A DNA stretch of 64,000 bases from Rotaria sp. Silwood1 (Eukaryota; Rotifera; Eurotatoria; Philodinida; Philodinidae). The notes below the pieces were generated by a model, which searched no databases, was not told the origin of the DNA, and worked only from the letters and a program-made list of their open reading frames with translations. Of this stretch, positions 1 through 14,479 are shown one piece after another. Positions within the stretch are counted from its first letter, which is position 1. Each line of letters opens with the position of its first letter. The stretch is from NCBI GenBank assembly GCA_905250075.1, contig CAJNOP010000205.1, positions 1 to 64,000 on the forward strand, given 5' to 3'. A program made the position numbers and the translations under genes.

Positions 1-3528
<3,528 letters not shown>

Positions 3529-5839
3529 TTTTGATTATTCTTTTTTCGTTCGGACATACAATTATTTTTTTTTTTGTTTTTTTCTTCTTCTTCTTCTCCT
3601 TCTATGTTTTGTAAAATTGAATTTTGTCTCATTTTTTTTTTGTTTGTTTCTTTTGGCTTGTCTATATATTGTTCATTCGTGATTGAAACTATGATGTTAA
3701 TCTAGTTGTCTATGAGAGAGATTATTATTACAGTTTTTTCTCCTATTAAATTGGACAAATCATTCGAAATGTTTTCAACATATGCATTATCTCCAAACAA
3801 ACAAACAAACAAATGTATTTTGGATAGTAAATGCTCGATATCAATGAAGTTTATCAATTATAAAAATTTTGATTCAAATGTAAACATAGCAACTAACGAA
3901 CTTTGATGAAATAAATCATATGAAAACAAGTTTAAAGTAGTCACCATCACAAACAATATATCATATAAGATTTCGTGCAATGTTGCAATTAGTTTAGCAA
4001 ATCTTAAATTAGCTATTGAATACTATATATAACGCAGAATAATATATTTAATATGTAATCAAAAAAAAAAGTAATAAAACTGATTTCATGAGTTAATCTC
4101 TTCACGTTTGAAATTGTTTTTTGATCGAGACGATTTTCACTGAATGAATACTAGAAAAATCTAGAATAGTTTGATTTTTTCAGCCTTGGCTCTTGAAGCA
4201 TTTGAAATTTTTACTGAGTTTTTCTCCAACTCTGCATGAACAAATTTCTTAATAAAATTAATTGATTGTGAAGGTTTTAGTTGTTCTAATATATCTTTTC
4301 TGAAGATGTAAATAAACAAAATTTGTTTTTACACATGACACAATGGAGAATATTAAATATCTAAAGACGACTTTTCACATGACGTAAGGCGGACGAAAGA
4401 TCCAGAAAAATTTCGATATCTCAAGAAAGAAGAGCCGAAAAATCAAACCATTCTAAATTTTCCTAATACTCATCAAATGAACATTTTCTCGGTCGAAAAA
4501 CGATTTGACACTAATCTGTGATAGACATGAATATACGATCACAGACGGCATATAAGTAACGTCTCGTTATAATATATAAATAACAGCGGGTACATCGTAC
4601 GTCTAATAAGGGAACACTTACAAGTGTTCGAGCGCTTTTGAGCACAGGTTCTACATTAGTACAAGTATAAATGAGAAAAATCTCAGCTCATTTCTATTTA
4701 TATTGGCTGAAATAGTGACTTTTTTTGATAAAATAAATCTTACGGTTGTAACAGTAAAAATATTCAATTCTCTCAGAAAGAATCTTTCTGGCTTATCATC
4801 AACTGGTTACTAGAGTCTAGGGGAAGACACTTCAGAAACCTCAATTTGAAGCTCAACTCACTATCTCCTTCAAAAATGTATGAAGTCTCACAAAAGAATT
4901 TTAAGTTCCTACTTTAAAAATAAAAGATCAAGATTTAACTGATTCCACCAAATGTCTCCAAGATTTACTGAACTGATCTCAATCGGGTCTACCATATTCG
5001 ATTACCACTATGTTATAAGTACTGCAGTATCATTCTAATCTTAGGTGTTTTCAAGTTAGTAACAAGTAGATTTCCATGAATTATGCCACCATTAATACAC
5101 CTGATTTACGGGTCTGGCTAATGAAATTCATCGAAAGAAATCAAAATTATAGTGTACACTAAAACCGTTAGCAGTTTCAGTATTTCTTTTTCTATTTTAT
5201 TACAGGATACTAATACAATATTGTGTATAAAGAAAAAGTGACAGTTCTAAGACAAGAAAATTAAACTATTAAAATTATGAAAACTAAAACGTAGAAGTAA
5301 CTGAGCTCGTTATACGTTTCTTGTAGACGACTTTTTTTTATAAAAATTACGAAAATCAGCTTGATTTAATTTACAAAAATCGTGACGAAATATTTCGAAC
5401 AGCAAGTTCGATTTGGTATTTTTGTTCTTTACAAAGACGAATGGGGTACATTAGCGACCTAAACAATTTGTTTTTTTTTTGCTGATGCTGCCAACGGAAG
5501 AAGGTCGTAAGCAAAAGAAAAGCAAAAACAGACTGATGAAATCATCGCACTTACGTCACGTTAGAAAATTTTTTTCTTCTCTCAACTCCTTCGAGACGTG
5601 TTCGATATTTCATCATGTTGTAGCAAGCTTTTTTTCTTCCTTCATGCAATACTCGAAGAAAGCAGAGAAAGAAAGAGAGAATAGAACAATAATAGGGTAA
5701 TTTTTTGCACATGTGATTGTTTTTTGCGTCCTCATCGTCTCCAGCTTTGCTTTTTCTTTTTCATTCTGTATAAAAAAAAGTAATCACACATCACATTATT
5801 GTCCTTGAGTCTTTCTCTCTCTACTTGATCGTCTAAACG
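3529..5839. other. Intergenic region between DDX46 and the carrier gene
   Basis: The first few hundred bases are T-rich 3'-flanking sequence of DDX46. A fold-back repeat (listed separately) occupies about 4080-4540. The rest has only short uninterrupted frames with no recognisable protein. The stretch just before the carrier start (about 5750-5839) is pyrimidine-rich and probably holds its promoter and 5' leader. Confidence 0.6.
4080..4540. repeat. Fold-back (inverted-repeat) element, diverged
   Basis: Two imperfect arms of about 150 bases face each other. The left arm reads through CTAGAATAGTTTGATTTTTT (about 4157-4176). The right arm, reversed, reads through TTTAGAATGGTTTGATTTTT (about 4442-4461). 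Similarity extends outward through ATCGAGA and TTCATG and inward through GGCTCTT and GAAATTTTT. This is the form of an old MITE or fold-back DNA element. No coding sequence and no clear target duplication are seen. A related arm occurs near 30895-31015. Confidence 0.6.
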
Positions 5840-6721
5840 ATGGATCAATGGGACCGCACCTCTCAATTATTAATTTCAGCAATTGTCGGTGTCAGTCGAA
5901 CAATCGGTGGTCTTCCACTTGAACATCCGCTCGATACTATTCGCACACGATGGCAAGCGAATCCAACACAGTCTCACAATGTTCTTCAAGTGACTCGCGA
6001 AATATATATGTCAAAAGGTTTTCTCGGTTTTTACTCGGGTGCGATTCCAAATACGACTCGACGTGCTGTCAAACAAACATATCGTTGGCCAATGATGCTT
6101 TTTTTTCCTAATTTCTATCGAGATCATGTTCTATCTGCTCGCATTCAACAAAACTATCCTCGTTTGCCAAAAATTCTTACCGGACTTTCCATAGCTAACT
6201 TCGAAATTCTTGTTATCAATCCTCTTGAACGGCTTAAAGTCTGGCTTATGACGAGTCCCACACGTCTTGGTCTGCTCGAATTCTTTCGACAACGAACAGA
6301 TGGTCGAGATATCATCCGAGAACTCTATCGAGGTACATCAGCCATTTTCTTTCGTCAAAATGTCTCCTGGGTTACTTTTCTATATACTGATGAGTTGACC
6401 AAGACGAAATTTCGCGAATATAAACAATCACAAAATTTGACTCCTATCGATCTATTTGTAGCAGGAATGCTTGTCGGATTAGTCAATACAGGTGCAATGA
6501 TGCCATTTGACTATGTTAAAACACAAAAACAAAAATTTTTTCAAAATAACCAATCGATGGTGGATATTTTCAAGACAACCGTAAAACAAGATGGAATCGC
6601 TCGATTTTACGTTGGATGGAAAGTGTATCTTGTTCAGTATGCAATTGTGGCTATTTTGACGGTCAATGTATTGGATAAATTAGAACAAAAATTTAAAAAA
6701 TCGACTACCAGTAAATCCTAA
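5840..6721 (+). CDS. Mitochondrial carrier family (SLC25-type) protein
   Basis: Intronless 293-residue solute carrier of the mitochondrial carrier family, expected in the inner mitochondrial membrane with six membrane helices in three repeats. All three Px[DE]xx[KR] signatures are present: PLDTIR (residues 30-35), PLERLK (128-133) and PFDYVK (222-227). Length fits the family (about 300). The substrate cannot be read from the sequence. The charged GGLPLEHPLD segment before the first signature is unusual, so this is a divergent subfamily. It starts at the first ATG after a pyrimidine-rich leader, and an AATAAA lies about 80 bases after the stop. The next recognisable genes downstream are ThiD-TenA and thiamine pyrophosphokinase, which makes a thiamine-related cargo a reasonable guess, but only a guess. 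Codon use is richer in C/G-ending codons than in DDX46. Lack of introns and odd composition are compatible with gene transfer or retroposition. Confidence 0.85.
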   Translation: MDQWDRTSQLLISAIVGVSRTIGGLPLEHPLDTIRTRWQANPTQSHNVLQVTREIYMSKGFLGFYSGAIPNTTRRAVKQTYRWPMMLFFPNFYRDHVLSARIQQNYPRLPKILTGLSIANFEILVINPLERLKVWLMTSPTRLGLLEFFRQRTDGRDIIRELYRGTSAIFFRQNVSWVTFLYTDELTKTKFREYKQSQNLTPIDLFVAGMLVGLVNTGAMMPFDYVKTQKQKFFQNNQSMVDIFKTTVKQDGIARFYVGWKVYLVQYAIVAILTVNVLDKLEQKFKKSTTSKS

Positions 6722-7696
6722 CTGTTTCTTTGGTTTCTACTTAGTCATAAATGAAGGAGAAAAATCATATCCTTTAAGTGTGATAATCTATGAACTTCGA
6801 TAAATAAAGATCAGTTGAATATTTACTAAAGCCTCATTTGGATCGAAGTTTCATATGATTTTTCTCTCTGGAATCAATGCTGGTCAATATCTTATCAAAA
6901 ACCAAAATATTGGCACGCATTGCTCCTCCTCTGCTCTGCCGAAATATGGTGAGTCGACTGTTGACGGAATCATAATCAAGACCAAAATATATCATCGTTT
7001 CGTATTAATCCAGAATTTTCGTAGCTATGAGAGAGTTGAAGATGTAGTTTATATGTATAAGCAGAACAAATCATACTCTATAAATTTATATGATTTCACT
7101 CTTAAAGGATGACCTTCTTGAGAAGTACGAGTCAAAATACTCATCAAGTACTAATAAAAAATACGTATTTTGAAACTTCTGTTCATTTTAGAGTAATGGT
7201 CTGATGAGTATAGTAGAAAATTCGTTTCAAAGCATAATCAACAATTCAAAGCCAAATTTAAGTCGGAAAGTACTGCAATAAGAGCAAAGTTAAGACATCG
7301 ACAGATTTGTATGTATTCTTTTGAACTAAACAAAATGGAGTTGATAAGCTGCATCTGTAACATAAAACCTCTCACAAAAGGACATTGCTGTCCCTCAGCG
7401 TAATAAGTTGGAAAGAATCTGCATGCGTATCAACTTACTCACACTTTATCAATATTGTAAGTCAGCAAGAGCTTATCTATCATAAGTACTTTCATTCTGC
7501 TATCACCATGAAAATTTCATGACTTCTCTAGCAGAAGGACACACGTAATGTAGAATGGGCTTTATGATTTCTCATGATGTGAGGTGAGTTATTGAAAAGA
7601 AACAAAAAGATACGAGAAATATACAGAAAAAAAACGGCCGTAATTAGGATCATACAAATTCATGGCTAGTATGTAAGCAACTATCAGTTTGGAGAA
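6722..7696. other. Intergenic region, convergent gene ends
   Basis: It lies between the 3' ends of the carrier (+) and ThiD-TenA (-) genes. An AATAAA near 6803 serves the carrier. An open frame of 85 codons at 6855-7112 resembles no family I know and has no supporting signal, so I leave it uncalled. Confidence 0.5.
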
Positions 7697-9196
7697 TCAC
7701 TTTATCGCTTTCTTCATTCCATAGTGGTAGGATTCATCCCAAAAAGCGTATTCATATTGGCACACTTGTCGAAAGAGTTGCTTCAGCTCTTTCCTTTGCT
7801 CATATAAACAATCATTGACCACGCGATTCGTCAGTTCGAGAAAGTAGATGAGTCGATCTCGCCTCGCTTGATCACGAAAATAATCGATAAAATCGCTATA
7901 GCGTTTGACTGTCTGCTTCATACCACTTGCAATCATCCAATCACCAACTTTGGCGTAGACAAGAATACAAGGCAAGAGAGCGATGAAACCCTTTACCCAT
8001 CCTAAATCACTATTGCATGAGGCTAATTCCCGCATGAGCTTCGTGTAATTAGCGCAGGCAGGTATTTTTACTGTAGTCTTCTCATCGTGTGGGGGCAAGT
8101 TATTGTCACTGAGAAGCGTTAGAGCCCACTTGTTGTTTTTATCAAGCAGCAGACTGATGAATTTACGAGCTTCTTCGTCGTTCGAACAATGGTAGACGAG
8201 ACTCTCGAGCATGTATCCTCGATCAAGACAAAAAAGATAATCTTGGACGATATAATAATCGTAAATACGCTCGTCTAAAGTACTATCGAGCAGTTTATTG
8301 AGAAACGGCAGTTCCAGAATTTGAGTGAAAATATCATTGACTGATGACCAAACTTCTTGGGTAAAAGTGAGTGAAGGGATGTGAAGAAGTGAGGAACGGA
8401 TGGGGTCCTCGACTGTTGAGTATAAATGACCATATACAATAGCGAAGTACAACGGGAGCCGATCATGAGCTAGATAGGCAGCGATCGCTGTGGAGAAACC
8501 TCCTGTATCCAATGCATTTTCATGCACAGGTAACCAGAAGCATTGCTTTTTCAACGATATATTGTTGTCTTTGATAGCAACGCATCGTCGCCTTTTCTCC
8601 TCTTGGACAACAACGACTTGTGGACCTATTTCGAGTAGAAGACGAGCTGTATCTTCCATGGGTTGTTGATCACTGTCTAAGAGACTAGTAGCGACATTGT
8701 AATCTATGATAAGCACAGAGGACAGAGGCAAAATCGAATTGCTGACTGCATGAAGCACTTCATTGTTGAATTGATTGGTATTGCTTAAATCGACAACGAC
8801 GGGACATTGTTTGTCAGCAATAGAATAAAGGAACGTTTGAACTTCTTTGACATTATTCACACTATGCAGTACGCCGATCTTGACACTATCGATCGATGAT
8901 TGATCGACGTTATGAAATTGAGACGAGAGTGTCGACAAGAGTTGGTCAGTTTGATTTTGATCAGTGATAACACTCGTAATCACTTGATGGGTGGCACAGC
9001 CAAGATGTCGATTAATGATACTATCAGCGTCAACACCCTTGACCTGAGATGTTCGATCTTGAATATCAATACACATCACTGTAGACACACGAAAGCCATC
9101 AGTGGGATAGACAGCTTTGAAAAGAAAAGGCTTGAAATGTAAAATTATGATGTACATTAATCGTTACTTACATGTCATCAAAGCTAACGTAGACAT
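7697..9196 (-). CDS. ThiD-TenA fusion: HMP(-P) kinase-like domain plus thiaminase II (Thi20-like)
   Basis: Bifunctional-type thiamine salvage protein with the domain order of yeast THI20/THI21. I place two exons, 9172-9196 and 7697-9114, with a 57-base GT/AG intron, giving 480 residues starting MSTLALMTSVYPTDG. Residues about 17-250 align with ThiD: KGVDAD against the family's AGIQAD, LGCATHQVITSVITDQN against LGAYGCSVITALVAQN, and SVKIGVL against TTKIGML. The ThiD catalytic signature NTHGTGC is here ALDTGGF (about 210-215), so its Cys is absent, and GSDPSGGAG is not recognisable; kinase activity is doubtful. Residues about 258-480 are TenA: YYIVQDY, the nucleophile Cys in ALLPC (391) and YEYAFW with the acidic residue are kept, so aminopyrimidine hydrolase activity is plausible. 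Animals normally lack ThiD and TenA; fungal or bacterial origin by transfer is likely. Composition is less AT-rich than flanking host genes. The alternative start inside the intron is less likely. Confidence 0.85.
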
Positions 9197-10485
9197 TGTC
9201 TTTTCTTTCCAAAATAAATTTTTAGCTTGACAGTAAGAAATCTTTCACCTGGACTTTTTCTATGTTTTGATAATATGGTTAGATATGTTTTTTTTTATAA
9301 TTGAGTCATTCCATTTAATACTATCTAGGATCAAACTAAGAAACAAACATTTTTTTTCCAAAATATGTCTATTTCCTTCAATAAACATTCGATACCATAA
9401 TTCTTTTGAGGGTAAGCGATGGAAGTAATTGTGAAAGTCTACTCTTCACTCATGCACCCACCGTCATCCTAGTTTCCTTCTACCACTCTCTAAGTGTATG
9501 ACTCATGTCGGTTCACCAATAAAGCGCACTGTAAACAGAGAACATGTTAGTAATGTCGCGGAAGTGACAAATAACGATAGCTGAACGTTGGAAATCTTTC
9601 TTTTCCGATCGAAACTCAAACGTGGCTTATTACGCGCCTTATGCAAATACTTGTTGCTATGATTTTATTTTATGATTATGGTCGAATCATTCTGCTCTCT
9701 TCTCATAATTGATTGGAGGAATATTAATAGAGTACTTTTCATTTTTGTTTTATCAGGTGTATAACACACTGGCAGAAGGCAGACATGAAAGTAGTTTGTT
9801 TTTGCGTTCTTTTCTTTTCTTAGAGCCATTTTCATATGCAAAGACGAGAGCTGAGTATCACAGGGTTTGAATCCAACCAGGTTTTACGAATTTGAGTTCG
9901 GATTCGATTAAGTTTGGATTTGTTTTTCGAGAATCAATATGCACTTGATTCGTGGTAGCATAAATAAATGTCATTCAATAACGTCAACCTTCCCAATCTC
10001 CTTATAATAGAGTTTTTTTCATACTCTTTTATGTTTCGCTTTGATGTTTTCGTCATTATTGTTGTTGATTTCTCTCTCTATCTTTTTTTTTTGTGAAAAA
10101 AACCTGTGCCTCTTTATTGTTATTATTCTCATGACTTTTTCTATTCTTATCTATTCAGCTGGTGTCAATTACATGTTTTCTTTTTTTTTATTTATTCATA
10201 AAAAAGTAAAAACAATAAACTTTTCCCATATATAACGAACGTAAATTAAGCTAAACATTTTATGTGGGTCTCCTCGTTCCTTTATAGTGGAAACTCTAGT
10301 TATTTGTCCTTTAGCCTAGGTAATTAGTGAAGATTGAAGATAAAGACATATTTCCTATTGAGATTAACAGTTCGGATCGACTCAAACCGAGTCCAAGCTA
10401 TATAGTTCAGTTCGTTTTCGACCTGTGTTGTATAAGTTGCTGAATGGCTCCCTGCTTTTATTCTTTAGGTTATCTATCATGGATC
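9197..10485. other. Intergenic region
   Basis: Upstream of ThiD-TenA, so its promoter must lie in the first few hundred bases; no TATA box stands out. An uninterrupted frame at 10041-10235 is low-complexity hydrophobic translation of a T-rich stretch and is not called. No repeat or RNA gene is recognised. Confidence 0.5.
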
Positions 10486-11200
10486 ATGTCGGAATCCAAC
10501 AGTGAAAAGCACTTATTGCATACTAGCGATTACCATACACGTTTCAATATGGATTCCTATGTTAAAGACGTGCATTCTGGTGATAATATTGATCCAAATG
10601 AAGCCTTATTTGCGGCTTTTCTCTCGAAAACACTACTCAAATCTTGCATGATGAACAAACATGTCTAGGCAATTGAAAAGCACTCGAATTTGGTGGTGGA
10701 CTAAGCCTATGACCGTCATTTCTTCTCGCTTAATATGTCGATTCAACTCGATTTTGTGACTATGAATAATCCAATCTCAATATTGTTAGCGACTGGATTA
10801 AACAAAAACCGAGCGTTTTTTGATTGAACGAAATTTTTCGAAAGTGGTCTTACTATTGCTGGAAACCCACAAGAAAAGCGCGTTGAACGGGAATCGAAGT
10901 GACTTGTTGGCATGTGATATTAACAATCCCAATCGTTCAATATTAAATGGAAAATGCAATGACTACGACATTATTTTGAGTAGTCTTTGTTTAGAAGCTG
11001 CCTGTTTAACGGTTGAAGTGTTCAATGAAACCATCAAATGCCTTGTTCGATTACCAAAACCAAGGTGGTGTACTTTTATTAGTGATGGTTCGAAATGAGT
11101 CATTTTAATATGTCCATGACGAATAATTTTTCAGTTTGCTACTTGATAAAACAAAAGTTGAAAAAGCTTTGCATGCCATAGGCGAAGTTGTAGGTATTCA
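10486..11200 (+). pseudogene. NNMT/PNMT/TEMT-like methyltransferase, broken
   Basis: Decayed copy of a small-molecule N-methyltransferase of the NNMT/PNMT/TEMT family (SAM-dependent, about 260 residues). The start MSESNSEKHLLHTSDYHTRF and the following SYVKDV segment match the family's SxxDYxxxFNPxxYL opening. Later pieces in shifting frames give NKNPS, FDWTKFFES, GNRSDLLACDINNPN, YDIILSSLCLEAACLTVEVF, LVRLPKP, GVLLLVMVRNESF and LLLDKTKVEKALHAIGEV, which correspond to the family's FDWTPV, LLSTLCLDAACP, LLKPGGFLV and AVxxAGY regions. At least four frame changes and a stop separate them, so it cannot make the protein. A second copy of the same family, in opposite orientation, lies at 12585-12882. 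The substrate of the parent gene is unknown. Confidence 0.75.
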
Positions 11201-11696
11201 TATTGATAGGTGCGTGTGTGCGTGTTGGCGTTTTGTGAAATTGTGGGCGTAACTCCTCACTTGGTCCGAACTCGAATTCTGACTCATTCGTGGCTACATC
11301 CGATGAACGAACCTCCAGCGCAAGCATTCATATCTACGTACTTTTTTACTAAATTTTTACTGGTGATAGCTTACACTTCAAGCTTTCGAATATCGGTTTC
11401 TGTGAAGATAGAAGTGCCAATATGGACGAGAAGTATTTATATGAAGGTAGAGTGAATGATTGATATATAAACTAGGCACATTTCTGCCGGTAGTTCAGTT
11501 GGTTACTTACGATCTAGATTTGTTGAACTTTATTAGTAGCAATGATTGAAAGCAAAACAATCCAAGTCTATGTAGCTTCAACAGGTATCTGATTTTTCTT
11601 CACGACTGTAGTGGTGAAATAGGCTATTTTTTGCCTTTCCTGCAGACTGTACTTAAATCTCTTAGCCGAGATTAATGCAATATAATGCAATTGTTT

Positions 11697-12385
11697 TCAA
11701 CTGAAAGAAATTAATTCAAGAAGAGCATGACCAATAAAAATCAAGTTTTTTTGGCGTAATAGACGATGATCACCATCGTGAATAAGACTTAGTTTACAGA
11801 TTTTGTCCAAAGGAACATCAAATAGTTTCAACACACTGATTGCACGTTCATATGGTACATTCGTATCGTGCATCTCGTGCAGCATGATCAGTGAACATTC
11901 AACATATATTTATCCTGACTCCATTGCAAGAAGATATTCTTTTGAGTCGAGTAACATCGAAACTGGAATATCGTAGTAGCCCGTTGACGAATAGAGGCTT
12001 GGTCGTCGATAGACATATGTTCGATTGATACGATTCTCTTCGTACTCAATTTCATTTGACCAATTGTCCATACTATTCACACATGTTTCTATTCCAAGAA
12101 TACGAGTTATTCAAGATTGAATTCGCATACCATCTGGTTCATCATGATTGAAAAGTAGCAGAGCAAGTCAAGCCCCTCGACTACTGCCCACTAAAATTAA
12201 ATTCCTTCTGTCTGACTGTTAAGAATATGAAGAAAATTTTTGTACCATGTTCCAACAGATACTTCAGGTGAAAAATCATGATTAAATGTAATTTATGTAA
12301 GATTGTGTTCCTGATAGAAATGTTCTAAATAACTTGATTATATCGATGGAATAATACATTGATAGTCAAGGATGAAAACAATGGT
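11697..12385 (-). pseudogene. ABHD10-like alpha/beta hydrolase, broken
   Basis: Reading the minus strand, pieces in several frames follow the order of ABHD10 (a serine esterase/depalmitoylase fold). They are KTIVFILDYQC (strand before the oxyanion region), NHDFSPEVSVGTWYKNFLHI, LILVGSSRGA (nucleophile elbow GxSxG), LALLLFNHDEPDGM, YSSTGYYDIPVSMLLDSKEY, LHEMHDTNVPYERAISVLKL (acid-residue loop) and DGDHRLLRQK (catalytic His). Several frame changes and in-frame stops, one directly after the nucleophile elbow, make it non-coding. It lies between two NNMT-like fragments. An intact paralogue elsewhere in the genome is likely, because bdelloids keep several copies of many genes, but that cannot be seen here. 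Confidence 0.7.
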
Positions 12386-12584
12386 CTTCTTGTTCGTAGT
12401 CATAGTTTGTTCTTATCATAGGTGTGTTGAGAAGAAAATAGTATGCAATTGAGAAAAACGTGACTTGGTAAATACGTGCGTCAAAATATGGAGTGAGCTG
12501 ACGTGCGTGAAGTATATTTTTCTCTTTTTTTTCTGTCCTCTTGCTGTGTAACCCGTGAATTACATATTTTGCTAACTTTTCTTC

Positions 12585-12882
12585 GTGTATATAAAAAAAC
12601 GATTCATTTTGAACCATGGCAACTAAAAGCAGGCCAATTAGTTTGAGTAGCCTAACACGTCGCGTGATGGTTGCATTGAAAACTTCAATCGTTACACAAG
12701 CAGCTTTCAAGAAGAGTCTACTGGAAACAATTTTATAATCGTTTGCTTGTGCACTCAACATTGGACAATGTTGATCGTTGATATTGCATGTCGATAAGTC
12801 ACCACGAATTGGAGCCTCGCGAAGTCCTGAATGCATACCCAGCAGTATGTAGTGAGTGCTTCTTGCTAGTGAATTTCGGCAT
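12585..12882 (-). pseudogene. NNMT-like methyltransferase fragment with internal deletion
   Basis: Second NNMT-family remnant, opposite in direction to the one at 10486-11200. The minus strand opens with MPKFTSKKHSLHTAGY, matching MSESNSEKHLLHTSDY of the other copy. It then jumps, after loss of roughly 130 residues and a frame change, to GDLSTCNINDQ, DYKIVSSRLFLKAACVTIEV and GLLLVAMVQNESFFYIHEEK. An open frame continues to 12366 but its tail has no family match and runs into the ABHD10-like remnant. Truncated and not functional as a methyltransferase. Confidence 0.7.
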
Positions 12883-14479
12883 ATTCGATAAGAGTTAATG
12901 TGGAAAATAAAAAGAGAAGAAGAATTAGAAGGTCTTTTGCATGCAATCTTATTCTTCTTCTTGATATATCACATGATATGGAAGAAAAATAAGGTAAAAG
13001 TGAACTAGTTCTGTTTCTCTCATCTGTTTATTTGTCATAGTTTGATAGAAAGACAAGAACACAAATATGAAATTCTTACATTTTCAACATTGAAAGTCAT
13101 GATAACGCGCTCACCTATGGAAAAGGCGAAATCAAGAAGCAAAAATCTCGGGCGCTCGTCATCGAGTGTGTGCTTTTCACACGATACTCGAAGAAAAGAA
13201 CGAAAGTTGGAAGATCAGATGATCGCAATTTCATTTACTTACGCATCGAAGTAGAGTTCGGTAAATATGTACATTATTTCGTGAACTTTTCAACTTTGTT
13301 TCACAACAAAGTCCTATATCAGCATTACGAAAGTATTTGCAACATACAAGTATTTTTGGTGTATTGCATACTTACATTACGATGCGTCTTTGGGCTTTCT
13401 AATTTAATTCATCCGTCGTTTTCTGAGAAATTTCATTTCTTTATTCTATAAAAGGACCGAGTTCTATCTGCATTTCACACCATGGGTGCCTTTCTCTGTA
13501 TCTAAAACTTTCATTCAAAATTATGTCACCATTGATATTGGTGTGCGGTGTAGATTTGGATCTGGCTGTGAGGAAGTCTAGGTAAGTATCCATTTGATTC
13601 TATCGTTCTCATCAGTTTTTTTTCATCCACAATGGTACCAAGAACCACATGTGCATGCAAGCCAACAAACCAGAGACCCACACCCATTCATATCAGAAAC
13701 ATATAAACGTGTAGACCTCATGAGTTACTTACAGAAAGTTGTGAGAGGTAGTCTGGTTTTGCTTGTAATTATGTATCAATCATATCAAGAGAATGTTCAA
13801 TTGGAGACAGTCAATCCTTTCACTGTTACCAACAGCAACTAAAATCACTAATTGAGAGGCTCTATTCGATTACTCTATTATGAAGGCAATTAACTGGAGA
13901 AAAAAACAAGAGCGAAGACTGGCACACGATGAGTTCTGAAAAAAATGAAAAAAAGAGCAGTCTCAGAATGATCAGAACGCAAAAAAAATACTGCGTATGC
14001 AAAATACTACAATCATACTAATCGGTTCTCTCTCTCCAATTTTGTTGAGTGTTGAGTAAAAGAAGAAAAAACTATCACTACGTGAAGAAACATCGAACAT
14101 ATTTTGAATGTAGAACGACAATTCAAAAATTTCTAACATGATGTAAATGAAGTAATTTCATCGCTTTGTTTTTTCACAGTTGGTTGTTTTCAATCTTCTT
14201 TGTACATTAGTAATATAGAAAATGGACGAGGGAAGGCCACCAGCGGTTCTATCACTGTTGAGTCGAGATCATGTGTCTTCTATAGACTTATATGTGCTAT
14301 GAATACTCTAAATCTTAAAAAGTATCAGAAAACCTTACTTTCCCATTTCAACTCGAAATTTCGCATAGAGATTGGTCTTAACGAGAATAGTTTATTGTAG
14401 AAGTAATTTCCTCAATAAACGATTTTATCTTATTATTCTGGAATAAAATAAAAAAAACGACACAAAGAACTAGATAACA
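12883..14479. other. Intergenic region
   Basis: No recognisable gene. Open frames at 13042-13451, 13594-13842 and 14200-14400 have no family resemblance, no spliceable continuation and frequent stops around them. They could be remains of old genes but I cannot name one. An AATAAA in antisense just before 14480 may serve the thiamine pyrophosphokinase transcript. Confidence 0.4.

Noticed and set aside
6855-7112. Open frame of 85 codons after the carrier gene
   Set aside because: No recognisable family, no promoter or splice support, and it overlaps the expected 3' flank.
9868-9883. GGTTTGAATCCAACC, another B-box-like sequence
   Set aside because: No cloverleaf can be formed around it.
10041-10235. 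Hydrophobic open frame
   Set aside because: Low-complexity T-rich DNA; the translation is Phe/Leu/Ile runs without structure.
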